A stretch of 64,000 nucleotides of DNA from Woeseiaceae bacterium (GTDB lineage: Bacteria; Pseudomonadota; Gammaproteobacteria; Steroidobacterales; Woeseiaceae): NCBI GenBank assembly GCA_028822065.1, contig JAPKEL010000004.1, forward strand, positions 1 to 64,000, in the 5' to 3' direction. Below the pieces are notes generated by a model that saw only the letters and a list, made by a program, of their open reading frames with translations, was not told the DNA's origin and did no database searches. Shown one piece after another: positions 1 through 9,621 of the stretch (position 1 is its first letter; every line of letters begins with the position of its first letter). The translations under genes and the position numbers were made by a program.

Positions 1-1
1 T

Positions 2-724
2 TTATTTAAGCGTCACCCAAATAAGATCAATTATAGTATCGCCAGTATTACCACTTTCGTGACCCACTTCGATAGGAATTTCTTCCATCCAGCCAACTGC
101 GCCAGTTCTTGTTATTTCGGTACCTGGGTATAAAACTCCCCCACGACGCTCTGACCACATTCCACCTTTAATATGAATATAAATTTGACCACCAGAATGA
201 CTATGAAGACCTTCCCATTCACTAGGCTTAACTTTTACTCGTTGCACAATAAGTCGTTCATTCTCCAATAGTAATTCCAAAGGGATATCTGGATATACCT
301 GAGGTAAGCGATCAACTCCTGGGAAAATCGGACTATCACCTTTTAAAGTCACATAAATTAACTCGATTGGTTCATCTCCGCTATTGCCTGATTCATGCCC
401 TGCTTCAATTGGTATGGCATCCATCCAGCCAACAGAACCATCTTCATCAAATTCCCTTTCGTATTCAATTTCTCCGTCCAACCTTCCAGACCAATAACCA
501 CCTTTTATATGAACATAAATCTGTTTGCCTGGATGACTATGAATGCCCTCCCACTCTCCAGGACCAACCACTAATTTTTGCAAGATTACGTGTTCATTCT
601 CGAATACAACTACCCCATCTTTGTCAGCTAAGTTCGGGTATATTAAAAGATATGGATTATTTATCTCTGACGGAGCACAAGCAGTCAAAGATAAAAATAG
701 AAGAATAACTAAAATATTATGCAT
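2..724 (-). CDS. Exported bicupin lipoprotein
   Basis: A 240-residue protein with a lipoprotein signal ending in a lipobox (LTAC, Cys16), so it is probably anchored in a periplasm-facing membrane. The mature part is two near-identical cupin-like halves, about residues 40-128 and 150-240. Each carries EWEGxHSHxGxQIYxHIKGG, then VGWM and GHESGN; the paired histidines of HSH and GHE are plausible metal ligands. The strong similarity of the halves points to an internal duplication. It lies 55 bases downstream of a TonB-dependent receptor gene on the same strand, so the two are probably co-transcribed. The substrate is unknown; a binding or small-molecule-modifying role is possible. The family assignment rests on the motif only. 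Confidence 0.75.
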   Translation of the reverse strand: MHNILVILLFLSLTACAPSEINNPYLLIYPNLADKDGVVVFENEHVILQKLVVGPGEWEGIHSHPGKQIYVHIKGGYWSGRLDGEIEYEREFDEDGSVGWMDAIPIEAGHESGNSGDEPIELIYVTLKGDSPIFPGVDRLPQVYPDIPLELLLENERLIVQRVKVKPSEWEGLHSHSGGQIYIHIKGGMWSERRGGVLYPGTEITRTGAVGWMEEIPIEVGHESGNTGDTIIDLIWVTLK

Positions 725-779
725 AAGCTTAAGTTATACCAAAAACCAATATATAACTAACTGTTATTTTTTTTATCCA

Positions 780-2762
780 CTAAAGAAGTCGCTCGAATCC
801 TATTTTATATTCTCGTCCACTATCAGGAAACCCAAGCTGAGGTAGAATTATAGCGTCATTAATATTGTTTAATGCGATATAAACCTTCCAGTTATCAATA
901 ATATTAATGAAAAAATTAACATCAATTCTATTCGAAGAGCCTAATTCAACTATTTTTCCATCAAGACCTTCATCTATAGCACCATCAATTTTTTGAATGC
1001 TTAATCGACTTGTGAGTTGCTCAGAAAAATCATAATCCACTACTAAATTTAGCTGCACCTCGGGTTGCATTAAAATAGGTGGTCTTAAATCATCTTTACC
1101 TATATCTGCCTCATTTGACTGTAGATTACCGTTTAATTGCATTTGAAGTTTATCTGAAAACAAATATGTAGCCTCAAAACTAAACCCTTTGCCTTTTGAG
1201 CCACTAATATTATATCTTTGATCATATCGATTGTTATTTTCAATAACCTGTCTCTTAGATATTGCATCACTTATTTTTGTTGTCCAGAATGTGGTGGTAA
1301 TTGATGCGGGAGATTCCTCCGGAAACCAACTGAAGGTGAGGTCCGCAAGTATTGCGGTTTCGGGCCTCAAGTTTGGATTAATAATAAATTTATCTAAGGC
1401 AACCCCATAAAGCTCTCTGAGCGTTGGAAAACGTGTGCGCTTACCAAGGCTAAATATGGCATAAAAACTACCCTCAGGCTTCCACTCAAAATTTATGTTA
1501 CTTGCCCAATCCGATAAATTAGGTTGAGGGTTTTTATCACCCGATATTGGTGTTTTAAAATGATCATAAGATGAGCCTAATGAAATCCTAAGTTTTTCCT
1601 TAATAGATATATCAAATTCAGCTCCAAGACTCATAAGTTCCTGCGCATACTTCTCATTTGGTAGTGTGACGAGTGGTTTATAATTTGTATCTTGCTGATA
1701 ATGACTTGTAGTTTGATAGTTTCCTATTAAACGACCACCAATGTTATCTCGGTTTAAATTTAATACTAATCTCAATCCTTTTGTTGTGTCTTTATCTTTT
1801 TTGGACTTCTCAATCGAAAGATAAGCCATATCATCATACTGATTAATGGTTTGTTCAAATTGTTGCAACCAACTCGTCAATTTTATGGAGGTAATATTAT
1901 TGAAGTCATGACTTACATTAAGCGTCGTTTGCTGTAGATCCCAATTTGGATATCTCCAATACCTTGGTTTCTTTATACTTGGATCAATATGACCTGCTGG
2001 TGGAACTCCTTTGTTAGCATCCACTGAGAGATGTGATATTTTCAATGAACTCTTTTCCAGCTTACGGTCAACGGAAAACCATAAGCTGGTTGACTCAGAA
2101 TCGGTATTTAATCTTTTACCTTCTTTTTTTGGTGCAAACTGAATAATATCCATTTTGGAATAAGAAAGATTACCTTTTCTCCGGTATGAACCTGAAAAAG
2201 CAAGGTTATAACCATTAATATTTTTTGCGTTTGTAAAGGTGTGATTTTGCAGACCATCTCCTCCCATCTCAGTCCTAAGGCTACACTTATCAAAATCACA
2301 ATCATTTATTGATAATATTTCAACTGCCCCCAGCATCGCGTTAGAGCCATATTCAATGGGAACCGCTCCTTTTGAAATAGTCAGTCGATCAATCATACCA
2401 ATTGGGAGTAAACCTATATCAATTCGACCATCCCAAGGGATAGATAAAGAGGCGCCATCTAGAAATATAGCAGCCTGCCTTTCATTTGATCCTCTTAATC
2501 GTAAAACCGTCTCTCCACGAGAATTGGATCTAACACTTACAATTGGTCGATTAAGAAAAATATCTGATAGAGAGGTAGGTGCACTTCTCGAAAGCTCTTC
2601 TTGATCAATCATAGTAACTAGTTGCATAGCTCTATTGCTTGATTTATTCGATATAACAGTAATTTCATCAAGCATCGCTTCATTTGCTAGCGATGTATTA
2701 ATAACGAGTATGACGCAGACAAAAATAAGGAAGTTTCTTTTTATTTTGAGATAGTCGATCAC
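780..2762 (-). CDS. TonB-dependent outer-membrane receptor
   Basis: A 660-residue outer-membrane receptor of the TonB-dependent family, which imports scarce ligands such as iron chelates, cobalamin or glycans using energy from TonB. An N-terminal signal peptide (to about residue 26) is followed by a TonB-box-like stretch DEITVIS. A plug domain follows, with typical phrases such as VLRLRGSNERQAAIFLDG and SKGAVPIEYGSNAMLGAVEI. The remainder is a long beta-barrel with aromatic-rich strands. The length fits the smaller receptors of the family. No ligand can be assigned from the sequence. The duplicated-cupin lipoprotein directly downstream is the only clue and may handle the same ligand. No Fur box or riboswitch was recognised upstream. 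Confidence 0.9.
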   Translation of the reverse strand: MIDYLKIKRNFLIFVCVILVINTSLANEAMLDEITVISNKSSNRAMQLVTMIDQEELSRSAPTSLSDIFLNRPIVSVRSNSRGETVLRLRGSNERQAAIFLDGASLSIPWDGRIDIGLLPIGMIDRLTISKGAVPIEYGSNAMLGAVEILSINDCDFDKCSLRTEMGGDGLQNHTFTNAKNINGYNLAFSGSYRRKGNLSYSKMDIIQFAPKKEGKRLNTDSESTSLWFSVDRKLEKSSLKISHLSVDANKGVPPAGHIDPSIKKPRYWRYPNWDLQQTTLNVSHDFNNITSIKLTSWLQQFEQTINQYDDMAYLSIEKSKKDKDTTKGLRLVLNLNRDNIGGRLIGNYQTTSHYQQDTNYKPLVTLPNEKYAQELMSLGAEFDISIKEKLRISLGSSYDHFKTPISGDKNPQPNLSDWASNINFEWKPEGSFYAIFSLGKRTRFPTLRELYGVALDKFIINPNLRPETAILADLTFSWFPEESPASITTTFWTTKISDAISKRQVIENNNRYDQRYNISGSKGKGFSFEATYLFSDKLQMQLNGNLQSNEADIGKDDLRPPILMQPEVQLNLVVDYDFSEQLTSRLSIQKIDGAIDEGLDGKIVELGSSNRIDVNFFINIIDNWKVYIALNNINDAIILPQLGFPDSGREYKIGFERLL

Positions 2763-2838
2763 TGAATGATTGTATGTAGATTTATCTAATTAGATTTATG
2801 CGGTCGAATTTAATTTCGAAATTAAATAAAAGTTTTCA

Positions 2839-3399
2839 CTATGACTCTTTCTGCATTGATGGCCATGCTGCTTCCAAATATTTAAACATCGACCATAATG
2901 TCATTCCAGCCGATAATAATAAAAAAGAAAATCCAATAGCATAAACATCAAAACCCAGAATCGTTTCCTTATAAACCATAAAACCAATGCCGCACATCTG
3001 CAAAGTAGTTTTCAGCTTTCCTGACCATGATACAGCTACTTTAGCTCTATCTCCGATAGTCGCCATCCATTCTCGTAAGGCAGATATAGTTATTTCACGA
3101 CCTATGATAATGACCGCAATAATATCCACATACCATCCTGGATCTGACTGCACTAACAATACTAGAACAATAGCCACCATCAACTTATCAGCAACCGGAT
3201 CAAGAAAAGCGCCAAAACGTGATATCTGCCCATATTTTCTGGCTACATAACCATCAAGTAAGTCCGTTATTGCTGCAAATCCAAATATTAACCCTGCGAT
3301 TGGTCTTGCATTTTCAGCTTGTAAATAAAAACAGATCACAACAACAGGAATTGCAGCTATCCGAAGTAAGGTTAAAAAATTGGCAAATGTTATTTTCAT
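2839..3399 (-). CDS. pgsA: CDP-diacylglycerol--glycerol-3-phosphate 3-phosphatidyltransferase
   Basis: This enzyme makes phosphatidylglycerolphosphate from CDP-diacylglycerol and glycerol-3-phosphate in the inner membrane, the committed step to phosphatidylglycerol. The CDP-alcohol phosphotransferase signature is complete: DLLDGYVARKYG followed by GAFLDPVADKL, giving the DGxxAR...GxxxDxxxD pattern. Several hydrophobic segments follow. The start chosen is the ATG at 3399 (MKITFANFLTLLR, 186 residues). The open frame extends further upstream into uvrC, but that extension does not resemble the family, and the internal methionine matches the usual start. It lies 16 bases downstream of uvrC, the uvrC-pgsA pairing common in Gammaproteobacteria. 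Confidence 0.93.
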   Translation of the reverse strand: MKITFANFLTLLRIAAIPVVVICFYLQAENARPIAGLIFGFAAITDLLDGYVARKYGQISRFGAFLDPVADKLMVAIVLVLLVQSDPGWYVDIIAVIIIGREITISALREWMATIGDRAKVAVSWSGKLKTTLQMCGIGFMVYKETILGFDVYAIGFSFLLLSAGMTLWSMFKYLEAAWPSMQKES

Positions 3400-3415
3400 A
3401 GGTCCATCATAAAGT

Positions 3416-5242
3416 TCAGTTGTGATTATGTAAATTATTAAAAATTCGAACTGACATTGCCTTACTAATACCATTGATTTTACTAAGATCCTCAACACCT
3501 GCCCTCATCACGCCATGAATACCACCAAATTGCTTCAACAACTCACGCCTTCTGATTGGACCCAACCCTTCAATGCCATCTAAACGAGACCGTTTGCGAT
3601 TTATATTTCTTCTTTGACGGTGGCCAGTAATAGCAAATCTATGCGCCTCATCCCTGATACGTTGAATTAAATGCAATACAGGTGAATCAGCCGCTAAATT
3701 CAAAGGTTCATTTTGTGTTGTCAAGAATAATTGCTCCATACCGGGTTTCCTGGATCTTCCTTTCGCTACGGCAATAACGATAATATCTTTTATATTCAGC
3801 TCCTGAAGAATACTCATGCATGATGATAATTGACCCTTACCGCCATCTAAAAATAATATATCAGGCATCAATTCTTCACCGCTTTTAATTCTTTTGTAAC
3901 GTCGACCTACAGCTTCAGAGAGAGCCGCATAATCATCGCCATAATCTGAAGATTTAATGTTAAAACGTCTGTAGTCACTTTTAAGTGGCCCTAATTCGTT
4001 GAAGACAACGCAAGAGGCTACTGTGGCTTCACCAGATATATGACTCACATCAAAGCACTCTATCCTCTTTGGTTGATCTCCGTTACAGAATAGTTTACCG
4101 AGTGATACAAGTTGCGAAGCCAAAGAGGCTTCACTTGAAATTTTGCATTGCAACTCATATGCTGCATTCTTATGCGCCATATCCAACCAACCGAGTCGAT
4201 TGCCACGGACATTATTGGTTAATCTAACTTTTCGTTGAGCTTTATCGGATAATAAATTCTCCAATACAGAATCTTTCGTAACAGACTCTGGGACAATGAT
4301 TTCTGAAGGTGATTTTATGCTCAAATAATATTGAGAAAGAAATTCTTGTTGGATTTTTACTCTACTAGTAGCACCTCTAATTTTAAAATAATAATTCTTA
4401 TTGCCTGTTACCGAACCATTTCTTATTGATAAAATAGCAACACAATGAGTTACCCCGTCTGAAGCAATTCCGAGAACATCTATATCTGTTCGTCTACTCG
4501 TGGAAACGAATTGTTTTGCTTGTATTTCTTTCAATCGACTAATTTGATTTCGATATTTCAATGCCTCTTCGTATTTTTTCTGTTCAGAGCATTGCTCCAT
4601 GCGTTTAACCAAGCCGTTTACGATGCTTTTATTTTTGCCGGCTAGAAATTGCATAGTAGAATTAACGTCATTGTCATATTCATTTTTTTCAATCAAGCCC
4701 ACACATGGCGCCGAGCATCTTTGGATTTGATACTGCAAACAAGCTCTTGATCTATTTTTAAAAAAACTGTCCTTACATTGACGAACTAAAAATACTTTCT
4801 GCAATTCAGTTAACGTTTCCCTTACTGCAGCTGCATTAGGATATGGCCCGAAATATTTGCCTTTATGAGATTTTGCGCGTCGTTGAAATTCAATCCTAGG
4901 AAATTGATGTTCAGTAGCTACATAGATATAAGGGTAACTTTTGTCATCTCTTAACACGACATTATAACGGGGTTTGTTTTTCTTAATTAAATTATATTCA
5001 AGGATTAAAGCTTCGGTTTCAGTGTTTGTAATAGTGAGTTTAATATCACAAACTTTGGTCATTAGTAGCGTTGTTTTTCGATCTCTCTGCTCTGATTGGA
5101 AGTAATTCGGAACGCGCTTTTTTAAATTCTTGGCCTTTCCTACATACAAAATACTACCGTTATTACCAAGCATGCAATACACGCCTGGTTTAGATGGTAA
5201 TTTACTTAAAAATTTACTTTTATTTTCAAACAACTCAGACAT
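3416..5242 (-). CDS. uvrC: Excinuclease ABC subunit C
   Basis: UvrC makes the dual incisions either side of a DNA lesion in nucleotide excision repair, acting with UvrA and UvrB. The 608-residue length is typical. The N-terminal GIY-YIG nuclease domain shows PGVYCMLG and ILYVGKAKNLKKRV, and a Cys-rich linker follows (CLQYQIQRCSAPCVGLI). A UVR-like segment sits near residues 205-240. The C-terminal RNase H-like nuclease half contains FDVSHISGEATVASCVVF and LFLDGGKGQL. Tandem helix-hairpin-helix motifs end the protein (LDGIEGLGPIRRRELLKQFG). It is followed closely by pgsA and preceded by the uracil-DNA glycosylase gene with a 3-base gap, suggesting a repair-linked operon. Confidence 0.97.
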   Translation of the reverse strand: MSELFENKSKFLSKLPSKPGVYCMLGNNGSILYVGKAKNLKKRVPNYFQSEQRDRKTTLLMTKVCDIKLTITNTETEALILEYNLIKKNKPRYNVVLRDDKSYPYIYVATEHQFPRIEFQRRAKSHKGKYFGPYPNAAAVRETLTELQKVFLVRQCKDSFFKNRSRACLQYQIQRCSAPCVGLIEKNEYDNDVNSTMQFLAGKNKSIVNGLVKRMEQCSEQKKYEEALKYRNQISRLKEIQAKQFVSTSRRTDIDVLGIASDGVTHCVAILSIRNGSVTGNKNYYFKIRGATSRVKIQQEFLSQYYLSIKSPSEIIVPESVTKDSVLENLLSDKAQRKVRLTNNVRGNRLGWLDMAHKNAAYELQCKISSEASLASQLVSLGKLFCNGDQPKRIECFDVSHISGEATVASCVVFNELGPLKSDYRRFNIKSSDYGDDYAALSEAVGRRYKRIKSGEELMPDILFLDGGKGQLSSCMSILQELNIKDIIVIAVAKGRSRKPGMEQLFLTTQNEPLNLAADSPVLHLIQRIRDEAHRFAITGHRQRRNINRKRSRLDGIEGLGPIRRRELLKQFGGIHGVMRAGVEDLSKINGISKAMSVRIFNNLHNHN

Positions 5243-5245
5243 AAA

Positions 5246-5878
5246 CTATTTTCTCAAAAGCATGCTTACTCGGTTAAATATCTCCTCAAACATCGGCAAC
5301 GTTAATCGTTTTGTATTCAGGTTATAACGACTGCAATGATATGAGTTGATGAGTTGAAAGCGATTAACTTTGTGCTCATTGCCATGCCCAAATTTATAAT
5401 CCGCTTGCTTTAAAAGCAAAGACTTAATTATCGCTCTATGCGCTATACCTCCTAAGGCCAAGATAATTGACCCCTTTTCTAGCATCAGGATTTCATTTCT
5501 TAGATAGCCATTACAATTGTTAATTTCACTGCCGTTAGGTTTATTTTGTGGTGGCAAACATTTTACAGCATTGGTAATTTTACAATTTATTAACTCTAAA
5601 TTATCACTGGATGAAATTGATTTATCACGATTGCTGAAACCATACTTATGTAAATTTTTATACAAAGAAACGCCCGCATAATCACCTGTAAATGGCCTAC
5701 CAGTGCGATTGGCACCATGCATTCCAGGTGCCAATCCAACCACCAACAAACGTGACTTGTTATGCCCAAATGCGGGTACAGGTTTACAAAAATAGGTTGC
5801 ATGCTGCTCCTTAACCTCCGCTAGGAAATTGGCAAGTCGATTACATTTCTGGCAATTAGGATCGTAAGTATCGGACAT
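5246..5878 (-). CDS. Uracil-DNA glycosylase, family 5 (UdgB-like)
   Basis: Probably removes uracil and possibly other deaminated bases from DNA to start base excision repair. Motif A reads GLAPGMHGANRTGRPFTGD, the pattern of family 5 enzymes, in which the usual polar catalytic residue of motif A is absent. The C-terminal motif reads SYHCSRYNLNTKRLT. Cysteines near the N-terminus (CQKC) and later (VKCLPP, NNCNGY) fit the iron-sulfur cluster of families 4 and 5. The ATG at 5878 (MSDTYD, 210 residues) is preferred; an in-frame TTG two codons upstream is possible. It lies 3 bases before uvrC on the same strand, putting two repair genes together. Confidence 0.82.
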   Translation of the reverse strand: MSDTYDPNCQKCNRLANFLAEVKEQHATYFCKPVPAFGHNKSRLLVVGLAPGMHGANRTGRPFTGDYAGVSLYKNLHKYGFSNRDKSISSSDNLELINCKITNAVKCLPPQNKPNGSEINNCNGYLRNEILMLEKGSIILALGGIAHRAIIKSLLLKQADYKFGHGNEHKVNRFQLINSYHCSRYNLNTKRLTLPMFEEIFNRVSMLLRK

Positions 5879-5955
5879 TCTCAATTATTTCTAAGTGTTT
5901 AAACGTTACTAGTATAATATGTATCCATTAACCTGACACCTAGAATACATAACAT

Positions 5956-6513
5956 ATGCCTTTTATCTTATTCAACAAACCTTATGGCATCATCAGTCAA
6001 TTTAGTGGTGAGGAAGACACCTTAGCAACTTTTATTAAGGATAATTCTGTCTACCCAGCTGGACGACTTGATAAAAAAAGCGAAGGATTGCTAGCACTCA
6101 CCAACGACGGTAAATTGCAAGCAAGGATATGTGAGCCAAAAAAAAAGCTTTTAAAATATTATGTAGTTCAAGTTGATGGTGAGGTCACTCAAAAACATTT
6201 AGATCATCTTATACATGGATTAATCCTTAAAGATGGCGCTGCTGCAGCACATAGTGCACGTATCATCGATCCTCCTGAAGGCATCTGGGAAAGAAAGCCT
6301 CCAGTCAGGTTCAGGAAAAATATACCCACTTCATGGCTAGAAATAACAATATTTGAAGGTCGAAAACATCAAATCAGAAGAATGGCAGCTGCCGTTAACC
6401 TCCCAGTCCTTAGGCTGGTACGCTGGCAAATCGGTCCGTGGTTAATAAATGACTTAGAGCTCGGCTGCACTCTAAAAATGTCCAACAAAGAAGCATGGTC
6501 AATGCTTAATTAA
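5956..6513 (+). CDS. rluE: 23S rRNA pseudouridine synthase (RluE type)
   Basis: A small RsuA/RluB/RluE-family pseudouridine synthase of 185 residues. The catalytic motif is PAGRLDKKSEGLLALTND, with the family's conserved Asp in GRLD. The N-terminal KPYGIISQFS and the C-terminal EGRKHQIRRMAAAVN are also diagnostic. It starts directly with the catalytic domain and has no S4 RNA-binding domain, which matches RluE (modifies U2457 of 23S rRNA in E. coli) better than RsuA or RluB. Assignment to RluE is by size and motif; the exact target is inferred. Its last 8 bases overlap the end of the convergent DAHP synthase gene. Confidence 0.88.
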   Translation: MPFILFNKPYGIISQFSGEEDTLATFIKDNSVYPAGRLDKKSEGLLALTNDGKLQARICEPKKKLLKYYVVQVDGEVTQKHLDHLIHGLILKDGAAAAHSARIIDPPEGIWERKPPVRFRKNIPTSWLEITIFEGRKHQIRRMAAAVNLPVLRLVRWQIGPWLINDLELGCTLKMSNKEAWSMLN

Positions 6514-7858
6514 CAATTGCTTTTGCTTGTAATTCAGGAATTCCAAGAGCAATTTCCATAGCTTGCTCATAATTTAACCTCGGATCAACCGGTGACTTAT
6601 AGGCAATAGATAGATCTTCATCGTCTAATCCTCTCGCTCCTCCAGTGCACTCAGTGACATTCTCTCCGGTCAACTCAAGATGAACGCCGCCCAAATATGT
6701 GCCCAGTTTTTCATGCACACGAAAGGCAGATTCCAATTCAGATGATATTTTCTCAAAGCGTCTCGTTTTTGTACCATTTGCAGTAGATTCCGTATTTCCA
6801 TGCATTGGGTCACAAACCCACAGAATGGGTGAACCAGTTTCATTAGCAGCTTCTATCAAAGACGGTAAGTTGGCCTCAATACTTTCGGCGCCAAATCTAT
6901 GAATAAGAGTAATTCTTCCTGGTAGTTTATTTGGGTTAAGGCATTCAATCAAGCCTTGCAACCACTCAGGCGTCATGCCATTTCCTATTTTTATGCCGAT
7001 TGGGTTTGCTACGCCACGAAAATACTCTACATGAGCACCATCAAGCTCAGCGGTTCGCATTCCTATCCAAGGAAAATGAGTTGTTAAATTATACCAATTA
7101 CCGGTTCTTTCAATATATCTTGTTTGTGCTTGCTCATAAGGCAAGTGCAACCCTTCATGTGCTGTGTATATTTCTGCTTTTTGCGAAAGAAATAATGGTC
7201 TCCCAGAAGTAGATTCAATAAAATCAATAGATTCTGTAATCGTTTTAATAATTTCATTATATCTATCAGCCATTTCAGAATGGCCCACCCAGTCTAAATC
7301 CCAATATTCAGGATGATGTAAATCTACAAAACCACCATCAATCAATGAGCGAACAAAATTCATAGTTAACGCAGCTCTTTCGTAGCCACGTAATATTAAT
7401 TCCGGATCAGGAATTCTGTCATCACTCGTAAAGGGGCTCCGATTAATAATATCACCACGATAACTGGGTAATTCTTGACCGTTTTTTGATTCTAAATCAG
7501 CGGATCTAGGTTTCGCATATTGGCCTGCCATTCTTCCAATCCGGACAACTGGCTTCTTCAGTCCATACTGCATCACCGTACTCATTTGCAGTAAAATTTT
7601 TAATTTAGCTACAATGCTTTCCGAGGAACAATCGCTGAAACTCTCGGCACAGTCACCGCCCTGCAAAACAAACACTTCTCCCCTTTGGGCTGCCGCGATA
7701 TGATCATTCAGTTTGTCAATTTCCCAAGACGTTACAATAGGTGGCAATTTTCCAAGCTCGGCAACAACTGTCGCTAAATGCTCTTTGCTTGGATAATTAG
7801 CTTGTTGCGCCGCGTTGAGAGCTTGCCAAGAAGTAGGTTTCCAATTACTTTGTTTCAT
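6506..7858 (-). CDS. 3-deoxy-7-phosphoheptulonate synthase, class II
   Basis: Condenses phosphoenolpyruvate with erythrose-4-phosphate, the first step of the shikimate pathway to aromatic amino acids. The 450-residue protein has the class II (plant and actinobacterial type) hallmarks: WKPTSWQALNAAQQ at the N-terminus, FVLQGGDCAESF, RIGRMAGQYAKPRS, and the metal and substrate region WVCDPMHGNT followed by VHLELTGENVTECTGGA. This class is unrelated in sequence to AroF/AroG/AroH of E. coli. It is transcribed alone and is convergent with rluE, sharing 8 bases at the stop ends. The cytoplasmic role is secure; feedback regulation cannot be read from the sequence. Confidence 0.95.
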   Translation of the reverse strand: MKQSNWKPTSWQALNAAQQANYPSKEHLATVVAELGKLPPIVTSWEIDKLNDHIAAAQRGEVFVLQGGDCAESFSDCSSESIVAKLKILLQMSTVMQYGLKKPVVRIGRMAGQYAKPRSADLESKNGQELPSYRGDIINRSPFTSDDRIPDPELILRGYERAALTMNFVRSLIDGGFVDLHHPEYWDLDWVGHSEMADRYNEIIKTITESIDFIESTSGRPLFLSQKAEIYTAHEGLHLPYEQAQTRYIERTGNWYNLTTHFPWIGMRTAELDGAHVEYFRGVANPIGIKIGNGMTPEWLQGLIECLNPNKLPGRITLIHRFGAESIEANLPSLIEAANETGSPILWVCDPMHGNTESTANGTKTRRFEKISSELESAFRVHEKLGTYLGGVHLELTGENVTECTGGARGLDDEDLSIAYKSPVDPRLNYEQAMEIALGIPELQAKAIVN

Positions 7859-8103
7859 TTTTTGTCCACTAAATTATCGTTCATACGTTAATGATTTGGG
7901 ATTGTGCATGCCAAAACTTATTATTGCAATCATAAGCTTACATGATAATTATAAAAGTCATTTTAAATTATAACTGTAAGTATCTATGCTTTCCATTACC
8001 CTTCATTAAAAACATCACTGGAAACAACGATAAAGGGCAGGCAAAATAAGGAGCTAATCTATCGTGTTATTACTTTTGGCACATATCTTTTTAGGGGTAA
8101 ATT
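7859..8103. other. Divergent intergenic region before the ALDH gene
   Basis: This 245-base AT-rich gap separates two divergently transcribed genes and should hold both promoters; no confident -35/-10 pair was picked. A good AAGGAG at 8048-8053 precedes a GTG at 8064 that opens an 18-codon frame ending at 8120, overlapping the ALDH start. Whether this tiny frame is translated is unknown. Confidence 0.4.
8093..8097 (+). promoter_or_regulatory. Shine-Dalgarno supporting a TTG start
   Basis: AGGGG lies 6 bases before the TTG at 8104. The next in-frame ATG falls far inside the conserved protein, so this site decides the TTG start of the aldehyde dehydrogenase gene. Confidence 0.65.
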
Positions 8104-9621
8104 TTGAAACACATACTTGAGAGTCTCAATTTAAATTCAATTAATGCTGGAAGCTGGTCCGGTGAAGTTTCGTTGCAATCTGAAGATGGGAGTTTAATCG
8201 AATCAATAAATCCATCAACCAATGAAGTCATTGCCTGTGTAAAAAATACCACTGCAGATGAATATGAGAAAATCATATCATCTGCACAAGAAGCTTTTCT
8301 TGAATGGCGGACAATACCTGCGCCAGTAAGAGGAGATGCCATAAGAAGAGTTGGTACGGCTTTAAGAGAAAACAAAGATGCGCTTGGCAGTTTAGTAAGC
8401 TTAGAAATGGGGAAAATCAAAGCTGAAGGTGATGGTGAAGTTCAAGAAATGATTGATATGGCTGATCTTGCCGTCGGTCAATCGAGAATGCTTTATGGCA
8501 TGACTACTCAATCAGAACGGCCAATGCATCGCATGTATGAGCAATGGCATCCATTAGGCCTTGTCGGCATCATATCAGCATTTAATTTCCCTGTAGCGGT
8601 TTGGTCCTGGAATGCATTTATTGCCACAATATGTGGCAATATTAGTGTCTGGAAGCCATCCCCAAAAGCACCATTATGTGGAATTGCGGTACAAAAAATA
8701 TGCAATCAAGCATTAAAAGATCAAGGCCTACCTAATATATTTCATTTAATAAATGATGAGTCGAATATACTTTCTCAAAAACTAATCGATGATCGCCGTA
8801 TTGACCTATTGTCATTTACTGGTTCCACCCAAATAGGTAAAAATGTTGGCCAAAAAGTTGCCTCAAGAATGGGTAAATACCTCCTTGAACTTGGTGGTAA
8901 TAATGCCATTATTGTCGATGAATCGGCTAATTTCGATATCACAGTTCCGGGCATTGTATTTGGCTCTGTTGGTACTGCTGGTCAAAGATGCACAACTACA
9001 AGGAGAGTACTTGTTCATGAGTCTCGAATGGATGAACTTAAAGAAAGACTTGTTCATGCCTACCAACAAATTCCAATTGGCGACCCTCTTGATACCAATA
9101 CACTGATGGGACCATTGATTGATGAAAAATCCTTACAAAATGTAGAAACTGCGGTAGAAAAAATAAAAGAGGCTGGTGGTGAGATATTATGTGGCGGTAA
9201 CAGAGTCGGTGACAAAGGCAATTTTATAGAGCCGATAATTGCTGTTGCTGAAAATGAATGGGATATTGTCCAGGACGAAACATTTGGACCATTATTGTAC
9301 TTAATTCCATGCACTTCCTTAGATGATGCAATTGCCAAACAAAATAATGTTAGACAAGGGCTTTCCTCAGCAATTTTTACCAATAATCTCCAAAATGCTG
9401 AAAAATTCCTCTCTAGTATCGGTTCTGATTGCGGTATTGCAAATGTCAATATTGGGACGTCAGGCGCTGAAATTGGGGGTGCTTTTGGTGGTGAGAAAGA
9501 GACTGGTGGAGGTCGTGAGGCTGGCTCAGATGCTTGGAAAGCTTATATGCGCCGACAAACAAATACGATAAACTGGGGTAGTGAGTTACCTTTGGCTCAA
9601 GGTGTTAATTTTGATGTTTAA
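8104..9621 (+). CDS. Aldehyde dehydrogenase, ALDH7 (aminoadipate-semialdehyde) type
   Basis: An NAD(P)-dependent aldehyde dehydrogenase of 505 residues. The catalytic cysteine sits in [16 protein letters not shown], and the general-base Glu lies in [10 protein letters not shown]. The coenzyme-binding region includes [16 protein letters not shown] and [13 protein letters not shown]. These phrases match the ALDH7/AmaB group, which oxidises alpha-aminoadipate semialdehyde (piperideine-6-carboxylate) in lysine catabolism. The group also acts on other aldehydes, so the substrate is an inference. Translation appears to start at a TTG preceded by AGGGG. It ends one base before the convergent mazG-like stop. 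No other lysine catabolism gene adjoins it. Confidence 0.9.
   Translation: MKHILESLNLNSINAGSWSGEVSLQSEDGSLIESINPSTNEVIACVKNTTADEYEKIISSAQEAFLEWRTIPAPVRGDAIRRVGTALRENKDALGSLVSLEMGKIKAEGDGEVQEMIDMADLAVGQSRMLYGMTTQSERPMHRMYEQWHPLGLVGIISAFNFPVAVWSWNAFIATICGNISVWKPSPKAPLCGIAVQKICNQALKDQGLPNIFHLINDESNILSQKLIDDRRIDLLSFTGSTQIGKNVGQKVASRMGKYLLELGGNNAIIVDESANFDITVPGIVFGSVGTAGQRCTTTRRVLVHESRMDELKERLVHAYQQIPIGDPLDTNTLMGPLIDEKSLQNVETAVEKIKEAGGEILCGGNRVGDKGNFIEPIIAVAENEWDIVQDETFGPLLYLIPCTSLDDAIAKQNNVRQGLSSAIFTNNLQNAEKFLSSIGSDCGIANVNIGTSGAEIGGAFGGEKETGGGREAGSDAWKAYMRRQTNTINWGSELPLAQGVNFDV

Noticed and set aside
3400-3498. N-terminal extension of pgsA into uvrC
   Set aside because: The extra 33 residues do not resemble the family, and the internal ATG gives the usual PgsA start.
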